NCBI GenBank assembly: GCA_951812615.1
Contig: CATOSU010000014.1
Coordinates: forward strand, 1 to 64,000
Source: an uncultured Paracoccaceae bacterium
Lineage (GTDB): Bacteria > Pseudomonadota > Alphaproteobacteria > Rhodobacterales > Rhodobacteraceae
Direction: 5' to 3'
Length of the DNA: 64,000 nt
Part shown: positions 44,696 to 54,715 of the stretch, piece after piece
Layout of the letters: the number at the start of each line of letters is the position of its first letter
Position numbering within the stretch: the first letter of the stretch is position 1
The notes under the pieces: model-generated
Seen by the model: only the letters and a program-made list of their open reading frames with translations
The model's database searches: none
Told to the model about the DNA's origin: nothing
Position numbers and translations under genes: made by a program

Positions 44696-46582
44696 ATGCC
44701 TTTTAGCAAGATCACCAACGATCAGTTCAATGCCGGTGCCCTGTCGGAGGGGATTTCCTCGGCTGAAGAGGCCAAGCGTCTGCTGGACAACGATGTTGAA
44801 ACCGCAAAACGGGCGCATGGGCGCGCGGTTTACGATCTGGGACCGCCCGACGACCCCGGCGAGGACAGGACCGCCATCGGGCAGGCACGCAAGGATGCAC
44901 AGGCTGCCCGCGATGCGCTGACGGCGGCGGAAAAGGTTGTTCAGGGCGCCGAGGACACGCTGGACGCGGCCCGTGCGAAACGGTCGGATCTGGACGCGGA
45001 GCTGAGCTGGGCCACGTCGGATCTGGAGGAATGCCGGGACCAGATCGCCGATTTCGACGCGTCGCTTGCCGATGCTCCTGCCATGACCGACAAGGAACGC
45101 GACTGGCTGGCCGAGTTTTCGCAAGCCTCGGACACACCGCCCAGTTTCTCGGTGCAGCTGCGCGCGGCACTGGACAAGGCCGAGCGGGCCCACGCGGCGG
45201 CAACGCGCGCGCTGGCGACGCAAGACAATGCCGTTTCCGCCGCCGAGCGCGCGCTGGATGACGCAAGGGCTGCCGAACAGCGCGCGGCCGGGCAGATCGA
45301 AACCTGCGACGCTGAGGTTGACCGGCTGATTGCACGGCTCCGCCGGCATGCGGAGATTGCCACGCTAAAGGCGGCGTGGGAGGCGGCAGAGCGCCGGCGG
45401 GAGGCCGCGCCGGACGGAGAGCTGAGCATGGCGACGATCATGCAGCCCTATGACATCCTGCTGGCCGAGTTCGGACCGGCGCTGCAACAGCTGCAGGGGG
45501 CCGAGGGGGCCGGACCGGCATTCGGGGAGACGGTAGCCGCGTTGGCCGACCGGAGCGAAAGGATCAGCCCGACCATCGCCGGGTTCCGCAACCTGACCGG
45601 CGACGAGGCAAAACGGCGGCTGAGCCAGCTGGCCGATCTGGCCGGGGCGATGAACGGGTTGGCCGATGCGATTGACGCGGCGGCGGATCCCGGGCTGGCC
45701 GACGCACGCAAGCAGGTGCTGGTCGCGGAGGCGGAGCAGGAGTTCCGCGCCGCCACCGAAGACCTGAGCGAAGTCAGCGAATTGGTCGAAAAATATCTGG
45801 CCGCGGTCGTGCGGGACATCAACGCTCTGGATGCCAGCGACTGGGCAACGTGCCAAGCCGCCGCCGGGGAATGTCTGGAACGCCGGCTGGCCAGATTGCA
45901 GAAGATCAACACAGAACAGGTCCGCATCAAGGCCCAGCGCCGGCAGAAGCGGCAGGATTACGAGACCGTCCAGGCCCAGCGGGCCGAGGCGTATCAGGAA
46001 AACCTCGTCCGGCACAAACCCTACAATGCGATGCGCGAAGCCCTTCGAAACGATGACGTTTCAATGAGCGCATTCCGCGACATGCTGGATAGTCTGCAGC
46101 AGGAGGCGCAGGACAACCGCGCCTTCCGCGAGGAAAACGAAGCCGGCGAGTTTTTCACCTCAAGCCAGTGGCGCGAGCATTTTGGCATGTCCGGCGGGTC
46201 CAGAGACTGGGGTATGGAAGGCACCCAGACCGGGACCCATAAGGGCAAGAAATGGGAAGTCCACTATACCGTGTCCAATGACGCAATCATGAGCGGGGCG
46301 GAAACGCTGCGGCTGCGCGGCGCCAAGACACAGGACGTGTTCGACGCCCTGTTCATCGACAACACCGACAAAAACCTGCGCATGCATGCGACCTTCATGA
46401 TCGCCGGGCAGGATGCCCATGCGCATCTGTATCTGGGCGAGCCGAGGATCACGAATTACTGGGCGATACCGCAGGAACTGAAATCCGATATCCGCGACAA
46501 GCTGCGCGCGCTGGAAAGCGGGTTTGTCCGCAGCAAGAAGAAGATCATCGGTGACAAGATCAAGGACGTGACCGGCACCTGA
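44696..46582 (+). CDS. large coiled-coil protein of unknown function
   Basis: 628-residue protein I do not recognise. Residues about 20-220 are Ala/Glu/Asp/Arg-rich with heptad character (long coiled coil), and a second helical stretch covers about 330-480 (VAEAEQEFRAATEDLSEVSELVEKYL, then Lys/Arg/Gln-rich helices). The last about 120 residues look globular: KGKKWEVHYTVSND, ETLRLRG, NLRMHATFMIAGQDAHAHLYLGEPRITNYW. No signal peptide or membrane helix is seen. It is followed after 42 bases by another unknown gene with a GGAGG-type site, so the two form an operon. Confidence 0.7.
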   Translation: MPFSKITNDQFNAGALSEGISSAEEAKRLLDNDVETAKRAHGRAVYDLGPPDDPGEDRTAIGQARKDAQAARDALTAAEKVVQGAEDTLDAARAKRSDLDAELSWATSDLEECRDQIADFDASLADAPAMTDKERDWLAEFSQASDTPPSFSVQLRAALDKAERAHAAATRALATQDNAVSAAERALDDARAAEQRAAGQIETCDAEVDRLIARLRRHAEIATLKAAWEAAERRREAAPDGELSMATIMQPYDILLAEFGPALQQLQGAEGAGPAFGETVAALADRSERISPTIAGFRNLTGDEAKRRLSQLADLAGAMNGLADAIDAAADPGLADARKQVLVAEAEQEFRAATEDLSEVSELVEKYLAAVVRDINALDASDWATCQAAAGECLERRLARLQKINTEQVRIKAQRRQKRQDYETVQAQRAEAYQENLVRHKPYNAMREALRNDDVSMSAFRDMLDSLQQEAQDNRAFREENEAGEFFTSSQWREHFGMSGGSRDWGMEGTQTGTHKGKKWEVHYTVSNDAIMSGAETLRLRGAKTQDVFDALFIDNTDKNLRMHATFMIAGQDAHAHLYLGEPRITNYWAIPQELKSDIRDKLRALESGFVRSKKKIIGDKIKDVTGT

Positions 46583-46624
46583 TCGCACAGGGTACCGGCA
46601 GCAGGGAACAGGAGGAAACAGGGC

Positions 46625-47887
46625 ATGTCTGACATGAAAGTCGAAGGCGCCGACCTGAAGGCGATGGTCAAGGTGTCGCGCAAGGGTCCGATCGGGTTCG
46701 CGTTCAACCCGGGCAAGTCGGACAGCGAACATTTCCTTGCCATGCACCGCAAGCGCCCGGGCGCGTTGCTGGGCAAGGAGGCAAAGAAAGAGGGGCCGGG
46801 GGTCAAGGTGGCCTTCGGCACCTGTCTGACCAACGGCAAGGATCTTGAGCTGACCTGTGAACGGACGGTTCCGGCGCTGGCGAAGGTTCTGAAAAAGTAC
46901 CTCAAGAGCCAGAAGGTCTCGCTGAACGTCAAGGTTCTGGATGCCGATGGAAACGTGCTGGACGAAGACATTGACGAAGGCGACGCGCCCGAGGAGGCCG
47001 CCGAGGCGGCGACCCCGGATGCGGATGGCCCGACCGGGGACACCAGCGCGCTGGTCGCGCGGGTCAAGGCGGCACAGGCGGCGCTGGCCAGGGTGCCCGA
47101 AGAGATTGCGGCCAAGCTCAAACCCGCGCTGGTGCAGGTGGCGGGCAGCCTGAAGGCCGGTGACACCGGGGGCGCCGGCGACGGGCTGGACAAGATCGAG
47201 GCGGTTCTGGCCAAGCTGGCCGCGCGGGTCACGACCGACGGTCCGGCTGATACGGATGCAGCCGCACCCGCACCCGCACCCGACAGCGCCGGTCAGGCCG
47301 AGCTGGTGGCACGTATCAGGGCGGTTTCGGCGGGACTGGCCGATCTTTCGGCGGATGCGGCGGGCAAGCTGCAGGAGGCGATCAGGACGGCGGTGGCGCT
47401 GGTCAAGGCCGGGGATACGGACAAGGCGGCAACAGCGCTGGACAGGATCGAGGCCGCGGTTGCCAAATTGTCGGGGCAGGCCGATGCCGCGCCGGCGGAG
47501 GCCTCCGAACCGGAGGGTGCCGATCCGATGGTAATCTGGCGTCAGGCCAAGGAACGCGCGGACGAGGGCATCACCGCCCTGCAATCGGCGCTGAAGGCGC
47601 ATGGGCATCCCGAGCTGAAAAAGCTGGCCGACAAGGGGCTGAACGGTGTTGCGGCGGGCAATCAGACCGCGATGATGAAGGCGCTGTTCGAATACCGGGG
47701 CGCGTCCGGGGACGGGCGGGTCACCGCCGCGCAGAAGCTGCGCGGACAGGTGGGCGCGTATCGCAAGTTCATCACCTCAGACCGCACGGTCGCCCTGTGC
47801 GAAGCCAACCCCTTTGGCGTTTCGGTGTCGATCAGGACACCTCTGATCAAGGCGCTGGACGATATCGAGGCCGTTCTGCCCGCGTGA
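46625..47887 (+). CDS. unknown protein with two internal helical repeats
   Basis: 420-residue protein of unknown function. Residues 1-115 form a basic alpha/beta domain (KGPIGFAFNPGKSD, FGTCLTNGKDLELTCERT, KVLDADGNVLDED). An acidic Ala-rich linker follows. Two related about 58-residue helical repeats cover 142-199 and 226-283, each with LVAR(V/I)(K/R)A, then VK/SLKAGDT and LD(K/R)IEA-LAKL. A separate C-terminal domain (300-420) contains GLNGVAAGNQTAMMKAL and ALCEANPFGVSVSIRTPL. No secretion signal. Partner of the preceding coiled-coil gene by position. Confidence 0.7.
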   Translation: MSDMKVEGADLKAMVKVSRKGPIGFAFNPGKSDSEHFLAMHRKRPGALLGKEAKKEGPGVKVAFGTCLTNGKDLELTCERTVPALAKVLKKYLKSQKVSLNVKVLDADGNVLDEDIDEGDAPEEAAEAATPDADGPTGDTSALVARVKAAQAALARVPEEIAAKLKPALVQVAGSLKAGDTGGAGDGLDKIEAVLAKLAARVTTDGPADTDAAAPAPAPDSAGQAELVARIRAVSAGLADLSADAAGKLQEAIRTAVALVKAGDTDKAATALDRIEAAVAKLSGQADAAPAEASEPEGADPMVIWRQAKERADEGITALQSALKAHGHPELKKLADKGLNGVAAGNQTAMMKALFEYRGASGDGRVTAAQKLRGQVGAYRKFITSDRTVALCEANPFGVSVSIRTPLIKALDDIEAVLPA

Positions 47888-47917
47888 CCGGGCCGATGTT
47901 GTTAAATGACGTGAATT

Positions 47918-49102
47918 TCACACCTCAAGACACTGAAAAACAATATTTTTCAGTTCTGTGGCGAAGGGGTGAGCAAACCCGTTTTCCCGCTGTGTCATCA
48001 CCGCGGCGGACATACCGGTTTGCGGCGACAGCCACCATTGCGTGCCCGCGACACCGCCCCACCAGATGCTGCCTGCCGTATCCGGGTGTTCGTGCGGAAA
48101 GGCGGCAACACTGACCGAGCCGGCGGCGCTGTGCGCTTTTCCGGTCAACTCGCCAAAGCCGGGAAACTGCATCCACAACCCCTCGGGCAACAGGTTTTCA
48201 TAGACCAGTGCAAGCGCTTCCGGCCCCAGCAGCCGGGTTTCGCCCACATTCAGGGCGTTCAGAAGCCTGACCATGTCGGGCAGCGAAAACAACAGCCCGC
48301 TGCCGCCCATTTCCAGCGACGGTTTGCGGAACAGGTCTTCGTTGCATGATTTCTCCGCATTCGGGGTCAGGCCGGGCAGATTCGGGTCCTCCGCGCTGGC
48401 GCCTGCGTATAGCCGGGTGAGCAGGTGCCGTTTTTCTGCCGGCACCCAGTACCCGGTATCCGTCATGCCAAGCGGGTCGAAGATCCGCTCCTGCAGAAAG
48501 GCGCCGAACGGTTTGCCGCCGGCAACCTCGACAACGCGGGCGACGACATCGGTAGAGAAGGAGTAATTCCAGCCGGTGCCGGGGTGACAAACCAGCGGAA
48601 GCGTGGCCAGTTTGTCGACCGTGTCTGCCAGCGTTCCGGCCGGGTCACGCAGATTGATGGCGTCATAGGCACCGGCGATCAGGCTGCCGGGTGTCAGGAA
48701 GTCGTAAGAGATACCGGATGTATGCGTCAGAAGATGACGCAGTCTGATCGGCCGTTCTGCCGGTTGGGTGTCTCCGAGCGTTGTTGCGTCCGGGTTCAGA
48801 ACCCGCATAGCGGCAAATTCCGGCAGGTATTTTTCCAGCGGATCGTCGAGCCTGAGCGCGCCCTGTTCCATCAGCAGCAACGCGGCACAGGATGTTGCCA
48901 ACTTGGTGTTCGAGTATCCTCGGAACAGGTGTTCCGGCGTCAATTCAATACGGTTTTCGCGGTCGGCCCAGCCGGAGCAGCAGGTAAAAACCGTTGTCTG
49001 ATCCTGCTGGACCGAAATGGATACCCCCGGAAGAATGTCGTTTTTCACCAATCGGTCCATCGCGTCCCGGACCTGTGAAAAGTCTCGCTGTCCGTCGGTC
49101 AT
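47918..49102 (-). CDS. serine hydrolase of the beta-lactamase family, second copy
   Basis: 394-residue beta-lactamase-fold esterase. FRGYSNTKLAT gives S-x-x-K, WNYSFSTDVV the tyrosine motif region, and the C-terminal IWWGGVAGTQWW the last active-site strand. HLLTHTSGISYD is a family signature. The GGGGGAAGG stretch before the ATG supports the start at 49102. Similar in type, but not closely, to the hydrolase at 39863-41026. It lies convergent to the unknown two-gene locus and divergent from the PBP1a gene. Confidence 0.8.
   Translation of the reverse strand: MTDGQRDFSQVRDAMDRLVKNDILPGVSISVQQDQTTVFTCCSGWADRENRIELTPEHLFRGYSNTKLATSCAALLLMEQGALRLDDPLEKYLPEFAAMRVLNPDATTLGDTQPAERPIRLRHLLTHTSGISYDFLTPGSLIAGAYDAINLRDPAGTLADTVDKLATLPLVCHPGTGWNYSFSTDVVARVVEVAGGKPFGAFLQERIFDPLGMTDTGYWVPAEKRHLLTRLYAGASAEDPNLPGLTPNAEKSCNEDLFRKPSLEMGGSGLLFSLPDMVRLLNALNVGETRLLGPEALALVYENLLPEGLWMQFPGFGELTGKAHSAAGSVSVAAFPHEHPDTAGSIWWGGVAGTQWWLSPQTGMSAAVMTQRENGFAHPFATELKNIVFQCLEV
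47932..47954. terminator. AT-rich hairpin between convergent genes
   Basis: ACTGAAAAA-CAATA-TTTTTCAGT forms a perfect 9-bp stem at the 3' ends of two convergent genes, within the last codons of the serine hydrolase. It could terminate the plus-strand unknown operon. It resembles the other AT-cored palindromes in the window. Confidence 0.5.
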
Positions 49103-49333
49103 CCTTCCCCCGTTTCGGCATTGCGTCCGATGCACGGTAACACAGGGCCGCCGGGAGGCCGCGCCCAAGCCGCGTGTTGGCCCGGTTTCGGGGAGGGTGG
49201 CCGGTGGGCGGGCGAGGTCCGTCAGACGGACGACCGCACTTACCGGACGGCACATGGCAGATTGCCGCCCAAGGCTTTGACCCTTCCGGGACCCCATCCT
49301 ATATTGGCGGGACCGTGTCGCAGGGGCGTCAGC

Positions 49334-51823
49334 TTGATCCGATTCATCTTTTCCTTCTTCGGAGCGATTTTCAGCTTCGTCACACTTGGTGTTGCCATGT
49401 TCGCGCTGACCGTGGGCGGTGTGTTCTGGATGTATTCACGCGATCTGCCCAGCCACGAATCGCTGGCGCAGTACAAGCCGCCGACAATCAGCCGGATCTA
49501 TTCCGGCGAGGGCGATCTGATCGACGAATTCGCGCAGGAACGCCGGCTGTTTGTTCCGGCCGAGGACATCCCCGATCTGGTGAAGCAGGCGTTCATTTCG
49601 GCGGAAGACAAGAATTTCTACGTGCACAAGGGCTATGACCTGCGCGGCATCGCCGCTGCCGGCTTCGAAGCGATCCAGTCCCGCGGACAGAACGTGCGCG
49701 GGGCCTCGACCATCACGCAGCAGGTGATGAAGAACTTCCTGCTGTCCGGCGACCGTCAGGCCGAACGCAAAATCAAGGAGATCATCCTTGCCGCGCGTCT
49801 GGAACAGACGCTGAACAAGGAACAGATCCTCGAACTTCACATGAACGAGATCTTCCTCGGTCAGAACTCCTATGGCGTGGCCGCCGCCGCGCAGACCTAT
49901 TTCAACAAAACGCTGTCCGAACTGGCCCCGCACGAAGCCGCCTTCCTTGCCTCGCTGCCCAAGGCGCCATCGGATTACCACCCCGTCCGCCGCAAGGAAC
50001 GGCTGCTGGCGCGGCGTGACTTCGTGCTGCGGGAGATGCAGGAAAACGGCTATATCGACATGGCCACCTACCAGAGCGAGGTGGGGATGCCGCTGCGCTC
50101 GATGCAGAACGGTGATTTCGAAAGCTTCCGTGTCGCGCTGCCGCCGCGGGACTACTTCACCGACGAGATCCGGCGCCAGCTGACGCAGGATTTCGGCGAG
50201 GGAGAGTTCTTTACCGGCGGGTTCACCGTACGTGCCACGATCGATCAGGAAATGCAGATCGAGGCCGCTGATGCGCTGCGCACGGCCCTGCAGAAATACG
50301 ACCGCAGCCGGGGTTTGTGGCGCGGGACCGGCGAAACGCTGACGCCCGAGGCACTGGCCAGCGAGATCGGCTGGCGCGAGGCGCTGCGCGATCTGGAAGT
50401 GTCGCGCGATATTGATCTGGGCGGCTACTGGCACCCGGCGGTGGTGCGGAAGGTTGCCGACCAGAGCCTGACCGTGGGTGTCGAGGACGGGCCCGCTGCG
50501 GGCACGGTGCCGCGGGCGGACATCAAGTGGCTGAAGGGCAATTTCTTCGACAATTTCGAAGCCGGCGACGTGGTCCATGTGCGCGCCACCGAGGACGGCA
50601 ACTGGTCGCTGCGGCAGGTGCCGGAGGTACAGGGCGGCTTTGTTGCCATGGACGTGAACTCGGGCCGCGTGCTGGCGATGCAGGGCGGGTTTTCCTACCA
50701 GCATTCGGTGTTCAACCGCGCCACGCAGGCCCAGCGCCAGCCGGGGTCCAGCTTCAAGCCCTTTGTCTATGCGGCGGCACTGGACAGCGGGTACAGCCCG
50801 GCGACCATCGTTGTCGATGCCCCGATCGAGATCAACACGCCGCAGGGGCTGTGGCGGCCCAAGAACGCATCGCGCAAATTCTACGGTCCGACCCCGCTGC
50901 GCACCGGTATCGAACGGTCGCGGAACCTGATGACGATCCGGCTGGCGCAGGAGGTCAGCATGCCGGTGGTGGCCGGCTATGCCGAGCGGTTCGGGGTCTA
51001 CGACCGCATGGGCGAGTTTCTGGCCAATTCGCTGGGATCGCAGGAAACCACGCTTTACCAGATGGTTGCCGCCTATTCGATGTTCGCAAACGGGGGCGAA
51101 CGGTTGCGCCCGTCGCTGGTGGACCGGATCCAGGATCGCTCTGGCCAGACGATTTACAAGCAGGACGAACGCGATTGCCTTGACTGTTCCAGCTTTGCGC
51201 TGGCGCCGGGCAAGGCGCCGACGCTGGTCTCCAACCGCAGCCGGGTGATGGACCCGATCACCGCCTACCAGCTGACCTCGATGATGCGTGGCGTGGTGGA
51301 TCGCGGGACCGCGTCGGGTGCGGTCAACCTGCCGGTGCCAACAGCGGGCAAGACCGGGACCACGAACGAGGCCAAGGATGTCTGGTTCATCGGTTTCACC
51401 TCCAACATCGCGGCGGGGTGTTACATCGGCTATGACCGGCCCAAGCCGCTGGGCCGCGGCGCCTCCGGCGGCGGTATGTGCGGCCCGGTATTCCAGCAGT
51501 TCATGACCAAGGCGGTTGAAAAGTATGGCGGCGGTCCTTTCGACGTGCCGGCGGGCGGGCATTTCATCAAGATCGACCGTTTCACCGGCGCGCGGCTGGG
51601 CGACGACGCCTCGGGCGAATACGTGGTGGCCGAGTACTTCCGCGACGGCGAGGAGCCGATTTTCGGCGTGGCCTATGATGGCGGCTTCGGCATCGGCTCG
51701 GACCTGCCGCTGTTCGAGGAGGTCGAAGCCTCGGGCCGGCAGGTGACGACGTCGACCGGAGAAACCACCACGATTGCCCCCAAGGCGTCGTTCGGCACGG
51801 TCACGTCCGGCGGGCTTTATTGA
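49334..51823 (+). CDS. mrcA: penicillin-binding protein 1A (bifunctional class A PBP)
   Basis: 829-residue inner-membrane peptidoglycan synthase. An N-terminal membrane anchor ([22 protein letters not shown] region) is followed by the glycosyltransferase domain ([30 protein letters not shown]) and the transpeptidase domain with QPGSSFKP (S-x-x-K nucleophile), ERSRNLMT (S-x-N) and AGKTGTTN (K-T-G). An OB-like insertion lies between (about residues 330-430). The TTG at 49334 with AGGGG upstream is the best start; longer in-frame starts give no plausible leader. Confidence 0.92.
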   Translation: MIRFIFSFFGAIFSFVTLGVAMFALTVGGVFWMYSRDLPSHESLAQYKPPTISRIYSGEGDLIDEFAQERRLFVPAEDIPDLVKQAFISAEDKNFYVHKGYDLRGIAAAGFEAIQSRGQNVRGASTITQQVMKNFLLSGDRQAERKIKEIILAARLEQTLNKEQILELHMNEIFLGQNSYGVAAAAQTYFNKTLSELAPHEAAFLASLPKAPSDYHPVRRKERLLARRDFVLREMQENGYIDMATYQSEVGMPLRSMQNGDFESFRVALPPRDYFTDEIRRQLTQDFGEGEFFTGGFTVRATIDQEMQIEAADALRTALQKYDRSRGLWRGTGETLTPEALASEIGWREALRDLEVSRDIDLGGYWHPAVVRKVADQSLTVGVEDGPAAGTVPRADIKWLKGNFFDNFEAGDVVHVRATEDGNWSLRQVPEVQGGFVAMDVNSGRVLAMQGGFSYQHSVFNRATQAQRQPGSSFKPFVYAAALDSGYSPATIVVDAPIEINTPQGLWRPKNASRKFYGPTPLRTGIERSRNLMTIRLAQEVSMPVVAGYAERFGVYDRMGEFLANSLGSQETTLYQMVAAYSMFANGGERLRPSLVDRIQDRSGQTIYKQDERDCLDCSSFALAPGKAPTLVSNRSRVMDPITAYQLTSMMRGVVDRGTASGAVNLPVPTAGKTGTTNEAKDVWFIGFTSNIAAGCYIGYDRPKPLGRGASGGGMCGPVFQQFMTKAVEKYGGGPFDVPAGGHFIKIDRFTGARLGDDASGEYVVAEYFRDGEEPIFGVAYDGGFGIGSDLPLFEEVEASGRQVTTSTGETTTIAPKASFGTVTSGGLY

Positions 51824-51899
51824 AACTGGTCAGAGGTCTGCGCTGAAGCAGAGCCGGCGCGCGGACCGGATGCGGGGGTGCGCGTGGTGGCGCCGGATT

Positions 51900-51950
51900 G
51901 GGGCGCTGCCCCAAACCCCGAGGTATTTGCAAACAGAAGAAGCAGAGGGT
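51900..51950 (+). repeat. candidate dispersed intergenic element before prfB
   Basis: GGGGCGCTGCCCC (small stem) followed by AAACCCCGAGGTATTTGCAA and ACAGAAGAAGCAG. From memory, near-identical GGGGCTCTGCCCC..CCGGGATATTT..AGAAGAAG units are scattered through Rhodobacteraceae genomes; I could not check this. Only one copy is seen in this window. Confidence 0.35.
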
Positions 51951-52028
51951 GCGCAGGGCTGCAGTTGCTTGCCCGCCCCCCGGGGCTGGTTTATCACCGC
52001 AGTCCAGACACCGGGAGCAGAGACGAAC

Positions 52029-53153
52029 ATGCGCGCCGAAACCCAGAACATCGTGGCCGAGATCGAAAAATCGCTGGAGCTGCTGGCGCAGCGGATGGAC
52101 CGCGAAACCGCCCCGCACCGGTTGGAGGAATTCAACGCCCGTGTCGAGGACCCCGGCCTTTGGGACGACCCGGAAAAGGCGCAGAAGCTGATGCGCGACC
52201 GGCAGATGCTGGTCGATGCGATGGACACTTATGACAGCATCGCCCGCGATATGTCCGACAATGTCGAACTGATCGAGCTGGGCGAGATGGAAGACGACGA
52301 AGAGGTTGTTGCCGAGGCCGAGGACGCGCTGAAGACGCTGGCCGGCAAGGCGGCCGAGAAAGAGCTGGAGGCGCTGCTGGACGGAGAGGCGGACAGCAAC
52401 GATACGTTTCTGGAGATCAATTCCGGCGCCGGGGGCACCGAAAGCTGTGACTGGGCGTCCATGCTGGCGCGGATGTATGTGCGCTGGGCCGAGAAGAAGG
52501 GCTACAAGGTCGAGCTGCAGGCTGAAAGCGCCGGCGAAGAGGCCGGCATCAAATCCGCCACCTACAAGATCTCCGGCCACAATGCCTATGGCTGGCTGAA
52601 GTCGGAAAGCGGCGTGCACCGGCTGGTGCGCATCTCGCCCTTCGATTCGGCGGCCAAGAGGCACACCTCGTTTTCCTCGGTCTGGGTCTACCCGGTCGTG
52701 GACGACAATATCGAGATCGAGGTCAACCCGGCTGAGATCCGTATCGACACCTACCGCAGCTCGGGCGCCGGCGGGCAGCACGTGAACACCACGGATTCGG
52801 CCGTGCGGATCACCCACATCCCGACGGGGATCGTTGTGACCAGTTCGGAGAAATCCCAGCACCAGAACCGCGACATCGCCATGAAGGCCCTGAAATCAAG
52901 GCTTTATCAGCAAGAGCTCGACCGGCGCAGCGCCGATATCAACGCCGCGCACGAGGCCAAGGGAGATGCCGGCTGGGGCAACCAGATCCGGTCTTACGTG
53001 CTGCAGCCCTACCAGATGGTCAAGGATCTGCGCACCAATCACGAGACCTCCGACACCAAGGGCGTGCTGGACGGCGATCTCGACGGGTTCATGGCCGCGA
53101 CGCTGGCGATGGATGTCAGCGGCAAGAGCCGGGCCGAGGCGCAGGGGGAGTAA
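52029..53153 (+). CDS. prfB: peptide chain release factor 2
   Basis: 374-residue class I release factor. The stop-codon-reading SPF tripeptide ([16 protein letters not shown]) identifies RF2 (UAA/UGA), and [16 protein letters not shown] carries the GGQ that triggers hydrolysis. Unlike E. coli prfB there is no in-frame TGA or programmed +1 frameshift: the frame is open from the ATG at 52029. It stands between the PBP1a gene and convergent cytochrome genes. Confidence 0.95.
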   Translation: MRAETQNIVAEIEKSLELLAQRMDRETAPHRLEEFNARVEDPGLWDDPEKAQKLMRDRQMLVDAMDTYDSIARDMSDNVELIELGEMEDDEEVVAEAEDALKTLAGKAAEKELEALLDGEADSNDTFLEINSGAGGTESCDWASMLARMYVRWAEKKGYKVELQAESAGEEAGIKSATYKISGHNAYGWLKSESGVHRLVRISPFDSAAKRHTSFSSVWVYPVVDDNIEIEVNPAEIRIDTYRSSGAGGQHVNTTDSAVRITHIPTGIVVTSSEKSQHQNRDIAMKALKSRLYQQELDRRSADINAAHEAKGDAGWGNQIRSYVLQPYQMVKDLRTNHETSDTKGVLDGDLDGFMAATLAMDVSGKSRAEAQGE

Positions 53154-53190
53154 GGGCCGCCTCGGGCAGTCCTTCTCGGTTTGACTGCGC

Positions 53191-54072
53191 CTACGGCAGT
53201 GCCTTCAGATACGCCGCGATCGCCGCCCGGTCCTCTGCCGGAAGTTGCGCCATGCCCTGCACCACATCGGTCATCTGTCCTCCGGCGGCGTCGAAATCCG
53301 GGGTGAAGCCGCTTTCGAGGTAATAGGCGATGTCCCCCGCGCTCCAGTCCAGTTTCGACGGATGGATGGCCGGGATCGTGCCTTTGCCCGACGGATTGGG
53401 CGCGCCCATCATCCATTGCCCGGCATCCAGCCCGCCGAGCGCGTCGCGCGGGGTATGGCATTCGCCGCAATGGGCCACCGCCTCCACAAGGTAGCGGCCG
53501 CGTTCGAGTTCCGGTGTGCCGGCTTGGGCCAGCACCCAGTCCGGATTCATGTTCAGCTGTTTCCACAGCCCCAGCCCACGCCGGATGTTGAACGGAAAGC
53601 CCAGCTCATGCGGCTGGCTGGCCACGTCCGAGGGCGGCAGCGTGTCGAGATAAGCCCCGAGATCGGTCACGTCCTGCGGGGCCATCCGCTGATAGGCGGT
53701 ATAAGGCAGGGCGGGGTAATAATGCTGTCCGCGCGGTGAAACGCCGGCCATCAGCGCATTGCCCAGATCGGCGACACTCCAGCCACCGATGCCGGCGTCG
53801 GAGGGCGAGATATTGGGCGAGATGAACGTGCCGAAGGGGCTGACGATCCGGTAGCCGCCGGACAGAAGCGCCGGGCCCTCGGATTTGTCGCCGGGTGCGA
53901 CGTGACAGCCGCGGCAGCCGCCGGCGGCAAATACCAGCGCGCCGCGGTTGGCGTCACCGGTCAGGCCGTCGAACAGGTCGTCGGAAACCGGACGCGGGGC
54001 AGTCAGAAACCATCCCGCCACGGCGGCAAGAATCGCGATGACAATAAGTATTTTCAGTAAGTTGCGCATCAT
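53191..54072 (-). CDS. dihaem cytochrome c
   Basis: 293-residue membrane-anchored periplasmic cytochrome. The N-terminal hydrophobic segment LLKILIVIAILAAVAGWFL anchors or exports it. Two haem sites are visible, GCRGCH near residue 56 and HCGECH near residue 206, in two class I-like domains. Similar to cytochromes that serve alcohol or other dehydrogenases (the second subunit of gluconate/alcohol dehydrogenase complexes). It follows the cytochrome c' gene but a strong terminator lies between them. Its electron donor is unknown. Confidence 0.85.
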   Translation of the reverse strand: MMRNLLKILIVIAILAAVAGWFLTAPRPVSDDLFDGLTGDANRGALVFAAGGCRGCHVAPGDKSEGPALLSGGYRIVSPFGTFISPNISPSDAGIGGWSVADLGNALMAGVSPRGQHYYPALPYTAYQRMAPQDVTDLGAYLDTLPPSDVASQPHELGFPFNIRRGLGLWKQLNMNPDWVLAQAGTPELERGRYLVEAVAHCGECHTPRDALGGLDAGQWMMGAPNPSGKGTIPAIHPSKLDWSAGDIAYYLESGFTPDFDAAGGQMTDVVQGMAQLPAEDRAAIAAYLKALP

Positions 54073-54080
54073 ACCTGAAC

Positions 54081-54112
54081 CAAAAAGGCAGGCGGCACCG
54101 CGCCGCCTGCCT
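54081..54112 (-). terminator. rho-independent terminator after the cytochrome c' gene
   Basis: Read on the minus strand, AGGCAGGCGGC pairs with GCCGCCTGCCT over 11 bp with a 5-base loop, followed by TTTTT. It ends nine bases before the start of the dihaem cytochrome gene, so that gene needs read-through or its own promoter. Confidence 0.85.
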
Positions 54113-54132
54113 GAGTCAGTCTAGCATGAATT

Positions 54133-54612
54133 TCACTTTGGTTTGCGATAGGTATCGTGGCAGCCGCCGCAGGATTTTCCGACCGCGCCGATCGCGCCGC
54201 GCAGCCCGTCCAGTCCGCCGCCCGCTGCTTCGGCCATTGCCGCTGACGCGGTGGCCAGCGACATTCCGGCCTCCATCACCTTGCCGCCGTCGTTCCAGAT
54301 CGCCGGCAGCGCCGCCGTGGCATCGCCCAGCGCGCCGTTGTCGGTGCCCGGAGGCCACATGGCCATCTGGTTCATCGACGACAGCGACGCCAGATTGGTG
54401 GCTGCCGCGCTGGCGGCATCTGCATTATATTCGATTGCGCCTTTGGCCATGCCGCCCAGAATGCCAAGATTGAAGGCATAAAGCTGCATCGTCGCCTGCC
54501 GCGCCTTGACAGCCGCCAGCGCGGCCTTGTCGGCATGCCCGTCGCTGAGGGCTGCTGTGCCCAATGTGGCTGCAAATGCTAGCCCGGTCGCTAGGGTGAT
54601 ACCCGTTTTCAT
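54133..54612 (-). CDS. cytochrome c'
   Basis: 159-residue periplasmic four-helix cytochrome c'. Signal peptide MKTGITLATGLAFAATLGTAALS, C-terminal haem site KSCGGCHDTYRKPK as expected for this class. These proteins bind NO and CO and help resist nitrosative stress. It is divergent from a LysR gene, which may regulate it. Confidence 0.88.
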   Translation of the reverse strand: MKTGITLATGLAFAATLGTAALSDGHADKAALAAVKARQATMQLYAFNLGILGGMAKGAIEYNADAASAAATNLASLSSMNQMAMWPPGTDNGALGDATAALPAIWNDGGKVMEAGMSLATASAAMAEAAGGGLDGLRGAIGAVGKSCGGCHDTYRKPK

Positions 54613-54677
54613 CGTGAATACTCCGGCTTTGGGTTGTCAGTGCTGCCAGTATACATGTTCGCAAACGCAGTAATATT

Positions 54678-54695
54678 CCCTATATTCGTATAGGG
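54678..54695. promoter_or_regulatory. inverted repeat between cytochrome c' and LysR genes
   Basis: CCCTATA-TTCG-TATAGGG is a perfect 7-bp inverted repeat, 20 bases before the LysR start codon and within an AT-rich divergent promoter region. A good candidate operator for autoregulation by the adjacent LysR protein. Confidence 0.45.
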
Positions 54696-54715
54696 TTCAA
54701 CTATTTGTGTACAAC

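Noticed and set aside
49436-51562. A 708-codon minus-strand open frame opposite the PBP1a gene
   Set aside because: No motif or ribosome-binding site; the plus strand encodes a complete class A PBP with all active-site motifs.
52029-52110. Programmed frameshift in prfB as in E. coli
   Set aside because: The frame is open from ATG to stop with no early in-frame TGA, so no frameshift is needed.
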